Part shown: in pieces, positions 16,756 through 25,588 of the stretch
How the letters are laid out: every line of letters starts with the position of its first letter
How positions within the stretch are numbered: the first letter of the stretch is position 1
Origin: CAZVPF01 sp964628195
Lineage (GTDB): Bacteria > Planctomycetota > Phycisphaerae > Sedimentisphaerales > Anaerohalosphaeraceae
NCBI GenBank assembly: GCA_964628195.1
Contig: CAZVPF010000014.1
Span: 13,123-77,122, forward strand
Reading direction: 5' to 3'
DNA: 64,000 nt
Made by a program: the position numbers and the translations under genes
The notes under the pieces: model-generated
Seen by the model: the letters and a program-made list of their open reading frames with translations, nothing else
What the model was told of the DNA's origin: nothing
The model's database searches: none

Positions 16756-17667
16756 TCAGGCTATCGTGTTATCCTGTATCAGTTCGTGTACCATATCCGT
16801 GATCGCCGCTGCTTCGGGGGCGACCTCTTTCGACTCCTTGGCCTCAAGAACCACGCTCTGTATCCTGTGCACCTTTGTAGGCGAGCCGTCCCTGCCGCAC
16901 CATTTAAGGTCGGCCTGGACATAATCAAGGTCCCACTGTTCAATAAGCAGACCCTTTTCTTTAAGTTCCGCGCATTGCTGGTCGGCTTTTTTGTTAAGCG
17001 TTTCGGCATCTTCGCCGGTGTTTTCCTGCTTGAGCCCGGCAAGAATTTCCGCCTTTGTCCGTGCCTTTTTATATTTCATAAGCTTTTTCGCAGCAGGCAC
17101 CCTCGGCTCGTTAGCCTCTTCTATAACGGTAATAAGCATGGGCAGCTTGCCCTTGACTTCCTGCCAGCCGTTGCCCACATTACGCCTGACGGTAAGCGCA
17201 CCGTCGTCAAGTGTAATAAGCTTTTCAAGGTATGTTATCTGAGGTATGCCCAGCTTCTCGGCAAGCTGCGGGCCGACCTGTGCCGTGTCACCGTCTATCG
17301 CCTGCCTGCCGCAAAGAACGATATCATAATCCAGTTTTTTAACCGCACAGCTCAGGATGTAGCTCGTCGCAAGCGTATCGCTTGCCGCGCATCTGCGGTC
17401 GGTGACCAATACCGCCTTGTCCGCACCGCGGTAGAGAGACTGGCGAAGGATTTCACTCGCCGCCGGCAGCCCCATTGTCATAACCGTAACCGTTCCGCCG
17501 AAAGTTTCCTTAATCTGAAGGGCCTGCTCGAGAGCGGCAAGGTCCTCCGGGTTGAAAATGGCAGGAAGAGCGGCCCGGTTAACCGTACCGTCCTCATTCA
17601 TAGCCTGTCCGGTTATTCGCTTGGTGTCGGGCACCTGCTTGACCAATACAACACAATTATATGGCAC
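16756..17667 (-). CDS. etfB: Electron transfer flavoprotein beta subunit
   Basis: A 303-residue EtfB, first gene of the etf-acd-HAD group. It begins at GTG with GGAGG six bases before it. Motifs seen are VLVKQVPDTKRI at the N-terminus, DLAALEQALQIKE, and the nucleotide-binding loop LCGRQAIDGDTAQVGPQLAE. The last reads like the loop of Etf proteins from anaerobes, where it binds FAD rather than AMP. The usual EtfB is near 250-260 residues; this one has an insertion of about 40 residues around 200-245 (KARTKAEILAGLKQENTGED and after). A bifurcating role is therefore possible but not proven. Confidence 0.94.
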   Translation of the reverse strand: MPYNCVVLVKQVPDTKRITGQAMNEDGTVNRAALPAIFNPEDLAALEQALQIKETFGGTVTVMTMGLPAASEILRQSLYRGADKAVLVTDRRCAASDTLATSYILSCAVKKLDYDIVLCGRQAIDGDTAQVGPQLAEKLGIPQITYLEKLITLDDGALTVRRNVGNGWQEVKGKLPMLITVIEEANEPRVPAAKKLMKYKKARTKAEILAGLKQENTGEDAETLNKKADQQCAELKEKGLLIEQWDLDYVQADLKWCGRDGSPTKVHRIQSVVLEAKESKEVAPEAAAITDMVHELIQDNTIA

Positions 17668-17846
17668 TTGATACCTCCATGTATTTATGGATTTAGTTCA
17701 CCTTACTTCGTCTAAAACGAATAAGTTTATTCCATATAGGGGGTAAGTCAACCAAAATCAGGGCTATAATACGGAAAAAATACAAATACAGGCCTTAAAG
17801 GGCATATAAACTCCATTAGTTGGCCCGTCTTTTGTCCTGTAAAATA

Positions 17847-18839
17847 CTAATTTGATATAGGCTCTCCGCCCGAATCCACGTTCTGAGGTGTGTAAATTCG
17901 CGAACCAAGGGTGATCTTCTTAGGCACCTGCTCGCCGTTAAGTATCTTAAGTGCAGTCTCAATAGCCTCTTTTCCGCCAGTCGGATACTCGAAAGTCGCG
18001 GCAAGGACGCCCTGTTTGACATAAACCTGACCTTCCTGGGGCAGGGCGTCAATACCCACAAAAAGGATATCATCTTCCCTGCCGGCCGCCTTTGCTGCCA
18101 GGTAAGCTCCATGCGCACCTGGGTCATTATGAGCGTAAACAAGATCAATATCGTCAAACCTCGCCAGCGCCGACTCCATCTCCTGCCTGGCGTTCGGTTC
18201 GAGCCATTTCATGTCGGCCTCGAAAATTACCTCTATATCGGTCCCTTCAATGCCCTTGCGAAAACCATTATGCCTCTTATGCCCCGGTATCGAGGTCATA
18301 AGCCCTTTTAACTCGACAACTTTTCCCTCGCCGCCAAGCTTTTGGGCGATCCACTTGCCGGCAGCTTCCCCTATTAGCTCATTATCTGCCCCGATAAAAC
18401 AGGTGAACTTATCTCCAAGCAGGTCCCTGTCCAAAACTATAACCGGTATGCCCGCTTGATAGGCTTCGGCTACTACGGGCGTGAGCGGTGCGGCCTCTTT
18501 AGGCGAAATAAACAACGCATCAACGCCGGCGCTTATAAACTCCCGCACCTGGTTCTGCTGCTTGAGCGTATCATTCTGCGCATCCTTAAACACCATCTCT
18601 ATCCGGGGGTATTCATCGGCGGCATTTTTTATATCTGCGTTCATCTGAACGCGCCACGGCTCGCCGAGGTTGCACTGACTCATACCGATAGTCCATTTGT
18701 TCTCTGTGCCTCCGCCATTTGCCGCTGCCCGGCCATCGCCGTTTTCGGAAGGCGCATCCTTCGCACAGCCTGCAAATAAAACCAGCAAAACAGCCATAAC
18801 AGCCATAACAGCCATTGTTTTTATCGTATTTGACTTCAT
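17847..18839 (-). CDS. Sugar ABC transporter substrate-binding lipoprotein (RbsB/LacI-like)
   Basis: A 330-residue lipoprotein: signal segment then FAGCAKD with the lipid Cys near 25. The mature part is a type I periplasmic binding protein with WTIGMSQCNLGEPWRVQMN, VDALFISPKEAAPLTPVV, GIPVIVLDRDL and DLVYAHNDPGAHGAYLAA. Members of this class bind pentoses, galactose, inositol or similar sugars. The exact ligand cannot be read. GGGAG before the ATG supports the start. It is last in a minus-strand run with symporter, ATPase and permease genes. The gap of 73 bases to the permease holds small inverted repeats (TTAACA...TGTTAA, TAGCA...TGCTA) that could tune its expression, as binding proteins are usually made in excess. 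Confidence 0.92.
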   Translation of the reverse strand: MKSNTIKTMAVMAVMAVLLVLFAGCAKDAPSENGDGRAAANGGGTENKWTIGMSQCNLGEPWRVQMNADIKNAADEYPRIEMVFKDAQNDTLKQQNQVREFISAGVDALFISPKEAAPLTPVVAEAYQAGIPVIVLDRDLLGDKFTCFIGADNELIGEAAGKWIAQKLGGEGKVVELKGLMTSIPGHKRHNGFRKGIEGTDIEVIFEADMKWLEPNARQEMESALARFDDIDLVYAHNDPGAHGAYLAAKAAGREDDILFVGIDALPQEGQVYVKQGVLAATFEYPTGGKEAIETALKILNGEQVPKKITLGSRIYTPQNVDSGGEPISN

Positions 18840-18912
18840 AAATATAACTCCCGTTTTAACAGAAAATTGTTAACAAAATTATAATAGCAATTCCTGCTAA
18901 TATTACAAGATA

Positions 18913-19923
18913 TTATGTTCTTTTGGACTTCTGCAGCAGAACCGCCGCGACTATTATAACGCCGGTAAGCATAAGTCTTTTGTCCTCGCCGACTGCGTTG
19001 ATACTCAATATCTTCTCAAGATAACCTATAGTCAGTACGCCCACAAGTGTCAGCCATATTCCTCCCCTGCTGCCCTGCAGGCTCGTTCCGCCTATCACCA
19101 CCATCGCAATCGCGGTAAGCTCATAAGCGATTCCCGCCTCCGGGTCGCCCTGCAGTTCCTGGGCGGCCTGGCAGATGCCCGCGATCCCGCAAAAGAGCCC
19201 GCTCATCGCATATGCGAGCACCTTTATCATATTAACCGGCACACCCGACAGCCTCGCCGCTTCTTCATTGCCGCCTATCGCGTATACATACCTGCCCGGT
19301 CGAAGCTTTACAAGCAGCAGCCACGATATCACCAGGCACACGAGGAAAATAATCGTCACCACTGATATGTTGTCGCCAAGCACCTTCGAGCTTATGAAAT
19401 TGAACACCCCCGGCACTTCTACATACTCATATGAACCGTCCGGCTGCTGAACCGCTGTCGAAATTTTCATCCCGCCGCTGACCCACTTTGCAAGGCCCCT
19501 TGCGAATACCATCATCGCCAGAGTCGCGATAAAGGGCTGAATCCTGAACCTTGATATCACCGCCCCGCTAACGCCGCCGCAGGCAATGCCTATAAGCAGG
19601 CACAACGGTATCGCGACAACGGCCGGCACCGATTTATGTATTGTCAAAAGCGAAAACATTACCGCCGTCAGTGCAAGTATACTCCCGACCGAAAGGTCGA
19701 TGCCGCCGGTTATAATCACCAGCGTCATCCCGCAGGCCAGCATGCCGTACACCGAAACGGCCCTTAGCATATCACGGTGCGTACCCCACTTAAGAAAAGC
19801 CCCGTCGGCGTTAAAAACCAAACCGATAACGAAAACTATAATCAGGGCCCCCAGCGCTCTAACCGTTGGCGAATACATCCACTGGGGCAGCTTCGTCTTA
19901 TTTTCAAGGGTGTTCGCGCTCAT
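18913..19923 (-). CDS. Sugar ABC transporter permease (RbsC-like, CUT2)
   Basis: A 336-residue membrane protein with about 10 hydrophobic helices. Family motifs include GGIDLSVGSILALTAV, RFRIQPFIATLAMM and YELTAIAMVVIGGTSLQGSRGG, the CUT2 permease signature. It forms the inner-membrane channel served by the ATPase gene whose last four bases it overlaps. AAAGGA lies 11 bases before the ATG. The protein differs from most RbsC relatives by an insertion around 150-175 (AVQQPDGSYEYVEVPGVF), also known in some simple-sugar permeases. Confidence 0.92.
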   Translation of the reverse strand: MSANTLENKTKLPQWMYSPTVRALGALIIVFVIGLVFNADGAFLKWGTHRDMLRAVSVYGMLACGMTLVIITGGIDLSVGSILALTAVMFSLLTIHKSVPAVVAIPLCLLIGIACGGVSGAVISRFRIQPFIATLAMMVFARGLAKWVSGGMKISTAVQQPDGSYEYVEVPGVFNFISSKVLGDNISVVTIIFLVCLVISWLLLVKLRPGRYVYAIGGNEEAARLSGVPVNMIKVLAYAMSGLFCGIAGICQAAQELQGDPEAGIAYELTAIAMVVIGGTSLQGSRGGIWLTLVGVLTIGYLEKILSINAVGEDKRLMLTGVIIVAAVLLQKSKRT

Positions 19924-21458
19924 AAATTCTCAGTCCTTTCTCCCATTGCCGCGCTGAGTATCCGCTCCTGCGTCGCTTCGCTGCCGGCAAAGTCAGCGGT
20001 CACCTCTCCACGGTGCATTACAATAATCCTGTCGCTCATCCCGAGAAGTTCGGGCATCTCCGAAGTTATCAAAACTATCGCGATTCCCGCCCGTGTCCAC
20101 TTGTTCATAAGCTCGTATATTTCATGCTTGGCCCCGACATCCACACCCCTTGTCGGCTCGTCCAGAAGCAGTACCTTAGGCTCTGTCAGTATCCACTTTG
20201 CCAAAACCACTTTCTGCTGGTTGCCGCCCGAAAGCGTCTCAACCGGCTGGGTCAAAGTCGCCGCTTTTAAGTTAAGCTCCCCTCTCTGCTTCTCGGCTGC
20301 GGCAAGCTCTGCTGCCGGGCTTAAGATGCAATTGGGCGAAAAACCAGGCAACGCCGCCAGCGTCGTGTTCTTTACGATATCCATCCCCAGCACAAGTCCC
20401 GTCTCCTTGCGGTCGCTGGTCAAAAGCGCAAGGCCTTTTTTGATAGAATTCTCAGGCAAAAACGACCCCAACGGCTCACCATCCACCTTGACACTTCCCG
20501 ACACCCCCCTGCCGTAAGAACCGAATATGCCGTTAAGAAGCTCACTGCTGCCCGATCCCTGCAAACCCGCTATGCCCAGAATCTCCCCGCCCCGCACCTC
20601 AAAAGAAACATTATTGACTACAGGCGCAGGCTTGCCCGTCATATCCGGAACGGTAAAATTCTCTACCTTCAGCCTCACCTCGCCCTTTTCTGCATCCCCG
20701 CGGGAAAACTGCGTATCAAGTTCCCGGCCCACCATCCACTTGACCAGCCGGTGCTGATTTAGAACTTCCGCCGAGTCGGTGCCTATATACTCCCCGTCCC
20801 GCAAAACCGTTATCCTGTCGGCGATCCGGTAAATCTCCTCCATCTTGTGTGAAATATAAATGATCCCGCAGCCCTGGGCCTTGAGTTTTTCAATAATGCC
20901 AAACAGCTTCTCGACCTCGACATCGGTAAGCGCGCTTGTCGGCTCGTCCATCACGATTATCCGAGAGTTCACCGCCAGCGCCTTGCAAATCTCAATCATC
21001 TGCTGCACGCCGATAGGGTAGTCGCCAGCCGGCCTGGTCACCTCGATATCCAGCCCGAAATCGCTGACCAGTTTCTTGGCCGCATTAACTGTCCCTGCCC
21101 TGTCCAGCCAGCCGAGCCTGCTCTTTTCACGCGCCAGAAATATATTATCCGCCACCGACATGGAACCTACCAGCGAAAGCTCCTGGTGAATTATCGAAAT
21201 CCCCATCCGCCCCGCATCCTGCACCGACCCGAAGCGCACCTCACGGAGGTCTTCGCCAACCTTAACGGTCCCTTCATATTCTGTGTGTACACCTGCAAGT
21301 ATCTTGATCAGCGTGCTCTTGCCTGCCCCGTTTTCACCAGCAAGCACATGCACCTCGCCGGCCCGCAGGTCAAACTGAACATCATTAAGCACCCGCACGC
21401 CCGAAAAAGACTTGCAGATACCCCTCATTGTCAAAATGTGGACATCGGTTTCAACCAT
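19920..21458 (-). CDS. Sugar ABC transporter ATP-binding protein (RbsA/MglA type, two ATPase domains)
   Basis: A 512-residue protein with two fused nucleotide-binding domains, as in RbsA, MglA and XylG. Domain 1 has Walker A GENGAGKST, and Walker B IIVMDEPTSAL. Domain 2 has a divergent P-loop (GIAGLQGSGSSELL), the signature LSGGNQQKVVLAKWI and Walker B VLLLDEPTRGVDVG. This asymmetry is normal in the CUT2 class. It drives uptake through the permease encoded downstream (4-base overlap). The symporter gene ends 31 bases upstream of its ATG... read in the direction of transcription. No ribosome site is obvious at the chosen ATG; an ATG eleven codons on is an alternative. Confidence 0.94.
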   Translation of the reverse strand: MVETDVHILTMRGICKSFSGVRVLNDVQFDLRAGEVHVLAGENGAGKSTLIKILAGVHTEYEGTVKVGEDLREVRFGSVQDAGRMGISIIHQELSLVGSMSVADNIFLAREKSRLGWLDRAGTVNAAKKLVSDFGLDIEVTRPAGDYPIGVQQMIEICKALAVNSRIIVMDEPTSALTDVEVEKLFGIIEKLKAQGCGIIYISHKMEEIYRIADRITVLRDGEYIGTDSAEVLNQHRLVKWMVGRELDTQFSRGDAEKGEVRLKVENFTVPDMTGKPAPVVNNVSFEVRGGEILGIAGLQGSGSSELLNGIFGSYGRGVSGSVKVDGEPLGSFLPENSIKKGLALLTSDRKETGLVLGMDIVKNTTLAALPGFSPNCILSPAAELAAAEKQRGELNLKAATLTQPVETLSGGNQQKVVLAKWILTEPKVLLLDEPTRGVDVGAKHEIYELMNKWTRAGIAIVLITSEMPELLGMSDRIIVMHRGEVTADFAGSEATQERILSAAMGERTENL

Positions 21459-21489
21459 GTGAGCAGTATATTAAAAACCATCGGTTCCG

Positions 21490-23172
21490 TCAATCAAGCC
21501 AGAAAGAAAAGTACAGGTACATCCCAGCCACAAGACCAAGCACCAGAACCGTCAACAGCACGTCGAGATAGTTCCACGTCCTTTTCTGCGATTCATCCCG
21601 AACAACAGTTCCGTACGTTAGATTCGCGATCTTCTCAACCGGCTGAGGCTTGCTGAGCAGTGATGCGACAACCACAATAACAATACTCGCCACGAAAAGC
21701 ACACCGGAGAAATACAAAAAGTTAAAGTCACCTATATCGGCCATAACCGCGGGACTCTCGATCTTGCCCGCGCCGAAAAACGCCTGTATTGTCAGCTTCG
21801 CAATGCCCAGTACAAACCCGAGCCCAAGCCCCCAAACCGCACCGACAGCATTTATCCTCTTCCAGAAAAGCCCGAGTAAAAACACCGCTGTTATAGGCGG
21901 TGCCAAGTACCCCTGCACGCTCTGCAAATACTGGTACAAACCGCCCTGCGAAATCCGCGGCATAATAGGTATCCAGATCATCCCGAAAATGACCACAACA
22001 AACGTGGCTATACGCCCTACCGTCACAAGGTGCCTTTCGCTTCTGCCCGGGCATATTTTCTCATATATATCAACGGTAAACAAAGATGCGCACGAGTTGA
22101 ACAGCGAAGAAAGCGAACTCATCAGCGCCGCCAGCAGACCGCCAACCACAAGCCCCTTGAGCCCGGTCGGCACAAGTGACATCACCATAACCGGAAAAAC
22201 CTGGTCGCCGTTAATTACTTCCTGGCCGTTAACAGTCTTCATCGGTATCTGAATCATTCCCTTGCTGTGCAAGGCGTAGCCGATCATGCCCGGCACGATA
22301 AAAATAAGCACAGGCCAAACCTTCAAGAAACCGCCCCAAAGCGCGCCCCGCCTGGCGTGCGTCAGATTCTTCGCCGCCAGCGTCCGCTGCACAATATACT
22401 GATCCGTACACCAGTACCATATCCCCACAACCGGCGAAGCTATAATTATACCAAGCCACGGGAAATCCGGGTCCGACATCGGGCGCCATAGAGCAAAGCT
22501 CGACGCGTTCTGCGACGCAATAGCCTTAAGCTCCCCCCATCCGCCAAGTTTATCAAGCCCGAAATACGTAATACAGCAGGACCCAACGAGCAGTATTATC
22601 GCCTGCGCGGTGTCCGTATAAAGTACCGCCCGCAGCCCGCCGAAAACAGTATAAAGACCGGTAAGAATAACCGTCGAAAACGCGCCTATCCAGAACGCGT
22701 TCTCCGGCGAGCCGAAAGTATCCGGCAGCAGCGTCTGAAACACCAGCGCGCCGGCGTAAACGGTTACTGAAACCTTAGTAAAAACGTAAGCCACAAGCGA
22801 AACTATCGAAAGAATCCACCTCGCCTTGGGCCCGAAGCGTTTTTCGAGAAACTCCGGCATGGTAAAAACACACGAGTTATAATAAAAAGGCACGAATATC
22901 CACGCCAAAAGCACCATAATCCACGCATGAAGCTCCCAGTGCGCCATCGCCATGCCGCTGCTCGCACCATTGCCGGCGAGCCCCACGATATGTTCCGAAC
23001 CAATATTGGAAGCGAAAAGAGATGCCCCGATAGCGAAAAACCCGATATTCCTCCCCGCCAGAAAGTAATCCTCCGAGCTGTTCTGTTTACGTGAAGACCA
23101 CCAGACAACGCACATAAGCCCAAGGAAATAAACCGCAACAACAAGCCAGTCAATCATGTTAAGTGAGGACAT
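21490..23172 (-). CDS. Sodium/solute symporter (SSS, SglT-like)
   Basis: A 560-residue protein with about 14 membrane helices. Family landmarks include EDYFLAGRNIGFFAIGASLFASNIGSEH split by helices, TVFGGLRAVLYTDTAQ (the conserved SSS segment), LLAALMSSLSSLFNSCASLFTVD and the long final helices. The resemblance is to the SglT branch that moves glucose, galactose or inositol with sodium. AAAGGGA eight bases before the ATG supports the start. It heads a run that includes a full ABC sugar transporter, so both systems are probably made together. A 7-bp inverted repeat at 23311-23335 lies upstream. Confidence 0.92.
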   Translation of the reverse strand: MSSLNMIDWLVVAVYFLGLMCVVWWSSRKQNSSEDYFLAGRNIGFFAIGASLFASNIGSEHIVGLAGNGASSGMAMAHWELHAWIMVLLAWIFVPFYYNSCVFTMPEFLEKRFGPKARWILSIVSLVAYVFTKVSVTVYAGALVFQTLLPDTFGSPENAFWIGAFSTVILTGLYTVFGGLRAVLYTDTAQAIILLVGSCCITYFGLDKLGGWGELKAIASQNASSFALWRPMSDPDFPWLGIIIASPVVGIWYWCTDQYIVQRTLAAKNLTHARRGALWGGFLKVWPVLIFIVPGMIGYALHSKGMIQIPMKTVNGQEVINGDQVFPVMVMSLVPTGLKGLVVGGLLAALMSSLSSLFNSCASLFTVDIYEKICPGRSERHLVTVGRIATFVVVIFGMIWIPIMPRISQGGLYQYLQSVQGYLAPPITAVFLLGLFWKRINAVGAVWGLGLGFVLGIAKLTIQAFFGAGKIESPAVMADIGDFNFLYFSGVLFVASIVIVVVASLLSKPQPVEKIANLTYGTVVRDESQKRTWNYLDVLLTVLVLGLVAGMYLYFSFWLD

Positions 23173-23310
23173 TCAAATTTCCCTTTCAAATAATCCCTTA
23201 CTTCCTTTCCATCGAATTTGGAGCTAATATATACCAAATCATGGGTAATTTGCAGAAAAATAATGAAAAATATGTCACGATTTTATCACCAAATGCCGCA
23301 AATTATTGCC

Positions 23311-23335
23311 GCGGTTCAATAATAACAAGAACCGC
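23311..23335. promoter_or_regulatory. Inverted repeat between divergent transporter and membrane-protein genes
   Basis: GCGGTTC, eleven bases, then GAACCGC: a perfect 7-base palindrome, 139 bases before the symporter ATG on one side and 65 before the membrane-protein ATG on the other. Its place between divergent genes suits an operator. The binding protein is unknown. Confidence 0.4.
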
Positions 23336-23399
23336 TAAGCGAATTTCAGGTATAGTATATTGTAATTCTTGTATGTCTCTAATAATAACGGAGTCTCAT

Positions 23400-23867
23400 A
23401 TGAAGAAGTACTTTCCGTTGGTTTTGTTAATTTTATTTACCTCCGTTTGTTACGCCAACCCGATCGTTCTGCCAAATTACAGATCACAATTGGCTGTCTG
23501 GTGTTTACTCGCTGAGGCGATCTTTATCGCAGCAGCGATGCGATTTCTCGGCTACAGTTTCTTTCGTATTTTACCTTTCTGGATGGGGATAACCTGGCTT
23601 ACCTACCGGTGTCTCGTGTTCTTTATTGACAGGACCGGGAATGGGCCTTTCGCAGAAAGTACGATTTATGTGGGCACTGTCTTTTTATATCTTCAGTTCA
23701 TGGTGTTTCTTGTCGAAACTTCCCTGCTGCTGATTTTGGCAAGATTGTTCTTTTTCAACCGGGGCGGCGCTGTTGAATTGAGCCTTACATCAGCGGTGCC
23801 GATATGCTTCGCTGGAAACATGATATCTTTTGTAACTTCCCTTATACCGTACTTTCTTGTTATCTAA
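23400..23867 (+). CDS. Predicted integral membrane protein, unknown function
   Basis: The frame stays open from 23163, but the ATG at 23400 begins a clear signal peptide (MKKYFPLVLLILFTSVCYANP), giving 155 residues; the part before it shows no coding character. Three or four hydrophobic helices follow (about 30-50, 55-75, 88-118, 128-152), with YRSQLAVWCLLAEAIFIAAA and FLVETSLLLILARLFFF. No motif or family is recognised. It is the only plus-strand gene between a run of minus-strand genes, and it converges on rex, whose stop lies 7 bases away. No terminator was seen between them. Confidence 0.6.
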   Translation: MKKYFPLVLLILFTSVCYANPIVLPNYRSQLAVWCLLAEAIFIAAAMRFLGYSFFRILPFWMGITWLTYRCLVFFIDRTGNGPFAESTIYVGTVFLYLQFMVFLVETSLLLILARLFFFNRGGAVELSLTSAVPICFAGNMISFVTSLIPYFLVI

Positions 23868-23874
23868 AGCCGCC

Positions 23875-24537
23875 TCAATACGACCCGGAACCGCGGTTCA
23901 TAAAATAAGCAAGCTCGGCCAGCCCGACCGAGATATGCTCGTTGCGGACAAAAACATTGCTCGGAACAACCAGATTCGTCGTTGAAAAGTTCCAGATTGC
24001 GTACACACCGGCCTGAACAAGCAAATCCGCACTGCGCTGGGCTACCTCCGCCGGGCATGTAAGTATACCCAGCGCAACGGTCTTTATTCTGCAGACCTTG
24101 ACTATATCCACCGTCGGATATATCCTGCAGCCGCTCATAGTCGTACCCAGCTTTGCCGGGTCAACATCGAAGACCGCCGCAATCTCCAGCCCGTAATTCG
24201 AATAACCGCGGTACTCCATAATCGCCCCGCCGAGCCTGCCGGCCCCGACGACAGCGGCCTTGTACCGCTTGTCAAGTCCGAGGGCGTGTCTTATCGACTC
24301 GATAACCTCGCTGCGTTTAAAACCCTGCCGCGGCATCCCCTTAACGCCTATCTGCGCCATATCCTTACGCACCTGCGTATCGTCCATATTGAAATAATAC
24401 GCGATACGCGAACTGGTCACCCAGTCCCCGTCCCACAGGCCCGGGCTTGTCAGGCAGTGGTAATAGTGCATAAAGCGTTCCAGTGCGGCATGCTTGATCT
24501 TGTTTGCTGCCGCCTTTTTAACATTAATTTTTGCCAC
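23875..24537 (-). CDS. rex: Redox-sensing transcriptional repressor Rex
   Basis: A 220-residue Rex. The N-terminal winged helix holds VTSSRIAYYFNMDDTQVRKDMAQIG, split here as VTSSRIAYYF and DDTQVRKDMAQIG, matching the Rex 'Q VRKD' recognition helix. The Rossmann domain has VVGAGRLGGAI, and the C-terminal swap helix ends the protein. Rex dimers leave DNA when NADH/NAD+ rises, and typically repress fermentation and hydrogenase genes. The start overlaps the end of hydE by 14 bases, making rex the last gene of the hydrogenase maturation operon. It may therefore regulate the operon that encodes it. The protein has a longer N-terminus than typical (about 15 residues before the first helix). Confidence 0.92.
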   Translation of the reverse strand: MAKINVKKAAANKIKHAALERFMHYYHCLTSPGLWDGDWVTSSRIAYYFNMDDTQVRKDMAQIGVKGMPRQGFKRSEVIESIRHALGLDKRYKAAVVGAGRLGGAIMEYRGYSNYGLEIAAVFDVDPAKLGTTMSGCRIYPTVDIVKVCRIKTVALGILTCPAEVAQRSADLLVQAGVYAIWNFSTTNLVVPSNVFVRNEHISVGLAELAYFMNRGSGSY

Positions 24538-25588
24538 CGCTGCTCCTTCTCGAACCCTGCCCCTTGCCTATCGTCCTGCCTATCGAAGCTATCCGACCAG
24601 CCATGCACACCTGGCACATCTCGGCTGTTTCGTTCTGGCAGGCCTTGCCCGGGTATATCTCGTATTTCGTCCGGTACTCAGGCGGTGTTATATTCGGCAT
24701 AACCACGTTGGCCCCGCGGGAAAGACCAAGCTCCCTGCCCTGCTGCTGGTTGATCGTAGCAAGCGCTGTCGTGCTCGGAATATTCGCCTCCGGGCAGACC
24801 AGGCGGGTAAGGGCAACAACCTTGTATGTCATAAGCTCATTGCTCGGAACCTGCTGGGACGGGTCGATTTCGGGAACTAATTGCCCGTTGCCGAGCGGTG
24901 TTTTAGGGTTGGCAATATACGGGCCGACCCCGATCATATCAAGGTCATACTTTCCGAACGCCTCGATATCCCTCGCAAGTATATCGTAACTCTGCCCCGG
25001 TATCCCGATCATCACCCCCCCGCCTGCCTCATAGCCAAGCTGCTGAAGCTGTCCGAGAATTTCGAACCTGTCCGACTTCCTGTCGCCCAGCGCCGGGTGT
25101 ATAAGCTCGTAAAGTTTCCTGTCGGAAGTCTCGAAACGCAACAGGTACCTGTCGGCCCCTGCCTGGCGCCACAGCTTCAAGTCCTCGAAAGGCCTTTCGC
25201 CCATGCTGAGGGTAACAGCCAGGTTCGTCTGCGACTTGATCTGTCGGACAATATCCGCAAGCCACTGTCCGGTTATCATGTAATCCTCCCCTGCCTGCAT
25301 CACAACCGTACCGTAACCGAAACCGTCTGCTTTTTTTGCGCACTGGACAACCTCGTCGGCGTTCATCCTGTACCGTTCGACATCCTCGTTATGAACGTTC
25401 AACCCGCAGTATGTGCAGGAACGCACGCAATAGTTCGATATCTCGATAAGACCGCGAAGGTGCACCTCATCGCCTACGTACTCTTTACGCACACTGTCGG
25501 CTGTTTCCCATAGCTCTTCGAGCCTTTCGGGTCTTTCTTCGCGAAGCCACGTTTTTATTTCACCAAAACCTATTTTACTGTCAGGCAT
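24524..25588 (-). CDS. hydE: [FeFe] hydrogenase maturase HydE (radical SAM)
   Basis: A 354-residue radical SAM protein. The cluster motif is C54-x3-C58-x2-C61 (NYCVRSCTYCGL), and the C-terminal Cys set (CQNETAEMCQVC) matches the second cluster site of HydE. Segments such as VVMQAGED, SMGERPFEDL, RFETSDRKLY and GGVMIGIPGQSYD are typical. HydE acts on an iron-cysteine precursor during assembly of the diiron part of the H-cluster. The ATG follows the hydF stop directly, with AAAGGA upstream inside hydF. All three maturases are present in this block, so the pathway is complete. Confidence 0.96.
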   Translation of the reverse strand: MPDSKIGFGEIKTWLREERPERLEELWETADSVRKEYVGDEVHLRGLIEISNYCVRSCTYCGLNVHNEDVERYRMNADEVVQCAKKADGFGYGTVVMQAGEDYMITGQWLADIVRQIKSQTNLAVTLSMGERPFEDLKLWRQAGADRYLLRFETSDRKLYELIHPALGDRKSDRFEILGQLQQLGYEAGGGVMIGIPGQSYDILARDIEAFGKYDLDMIGVGPYIANPKTPLGNGQLVPEIDPSQQVPSNELMTYKVVALTRLVCPEANIPSTTALATINQQQGRELGLSRGANVVMPNITPPEYRTKYEIYPGKACQNETAEMCQVCMAGRIASIGRTIGKGQGSRRSSGGKN

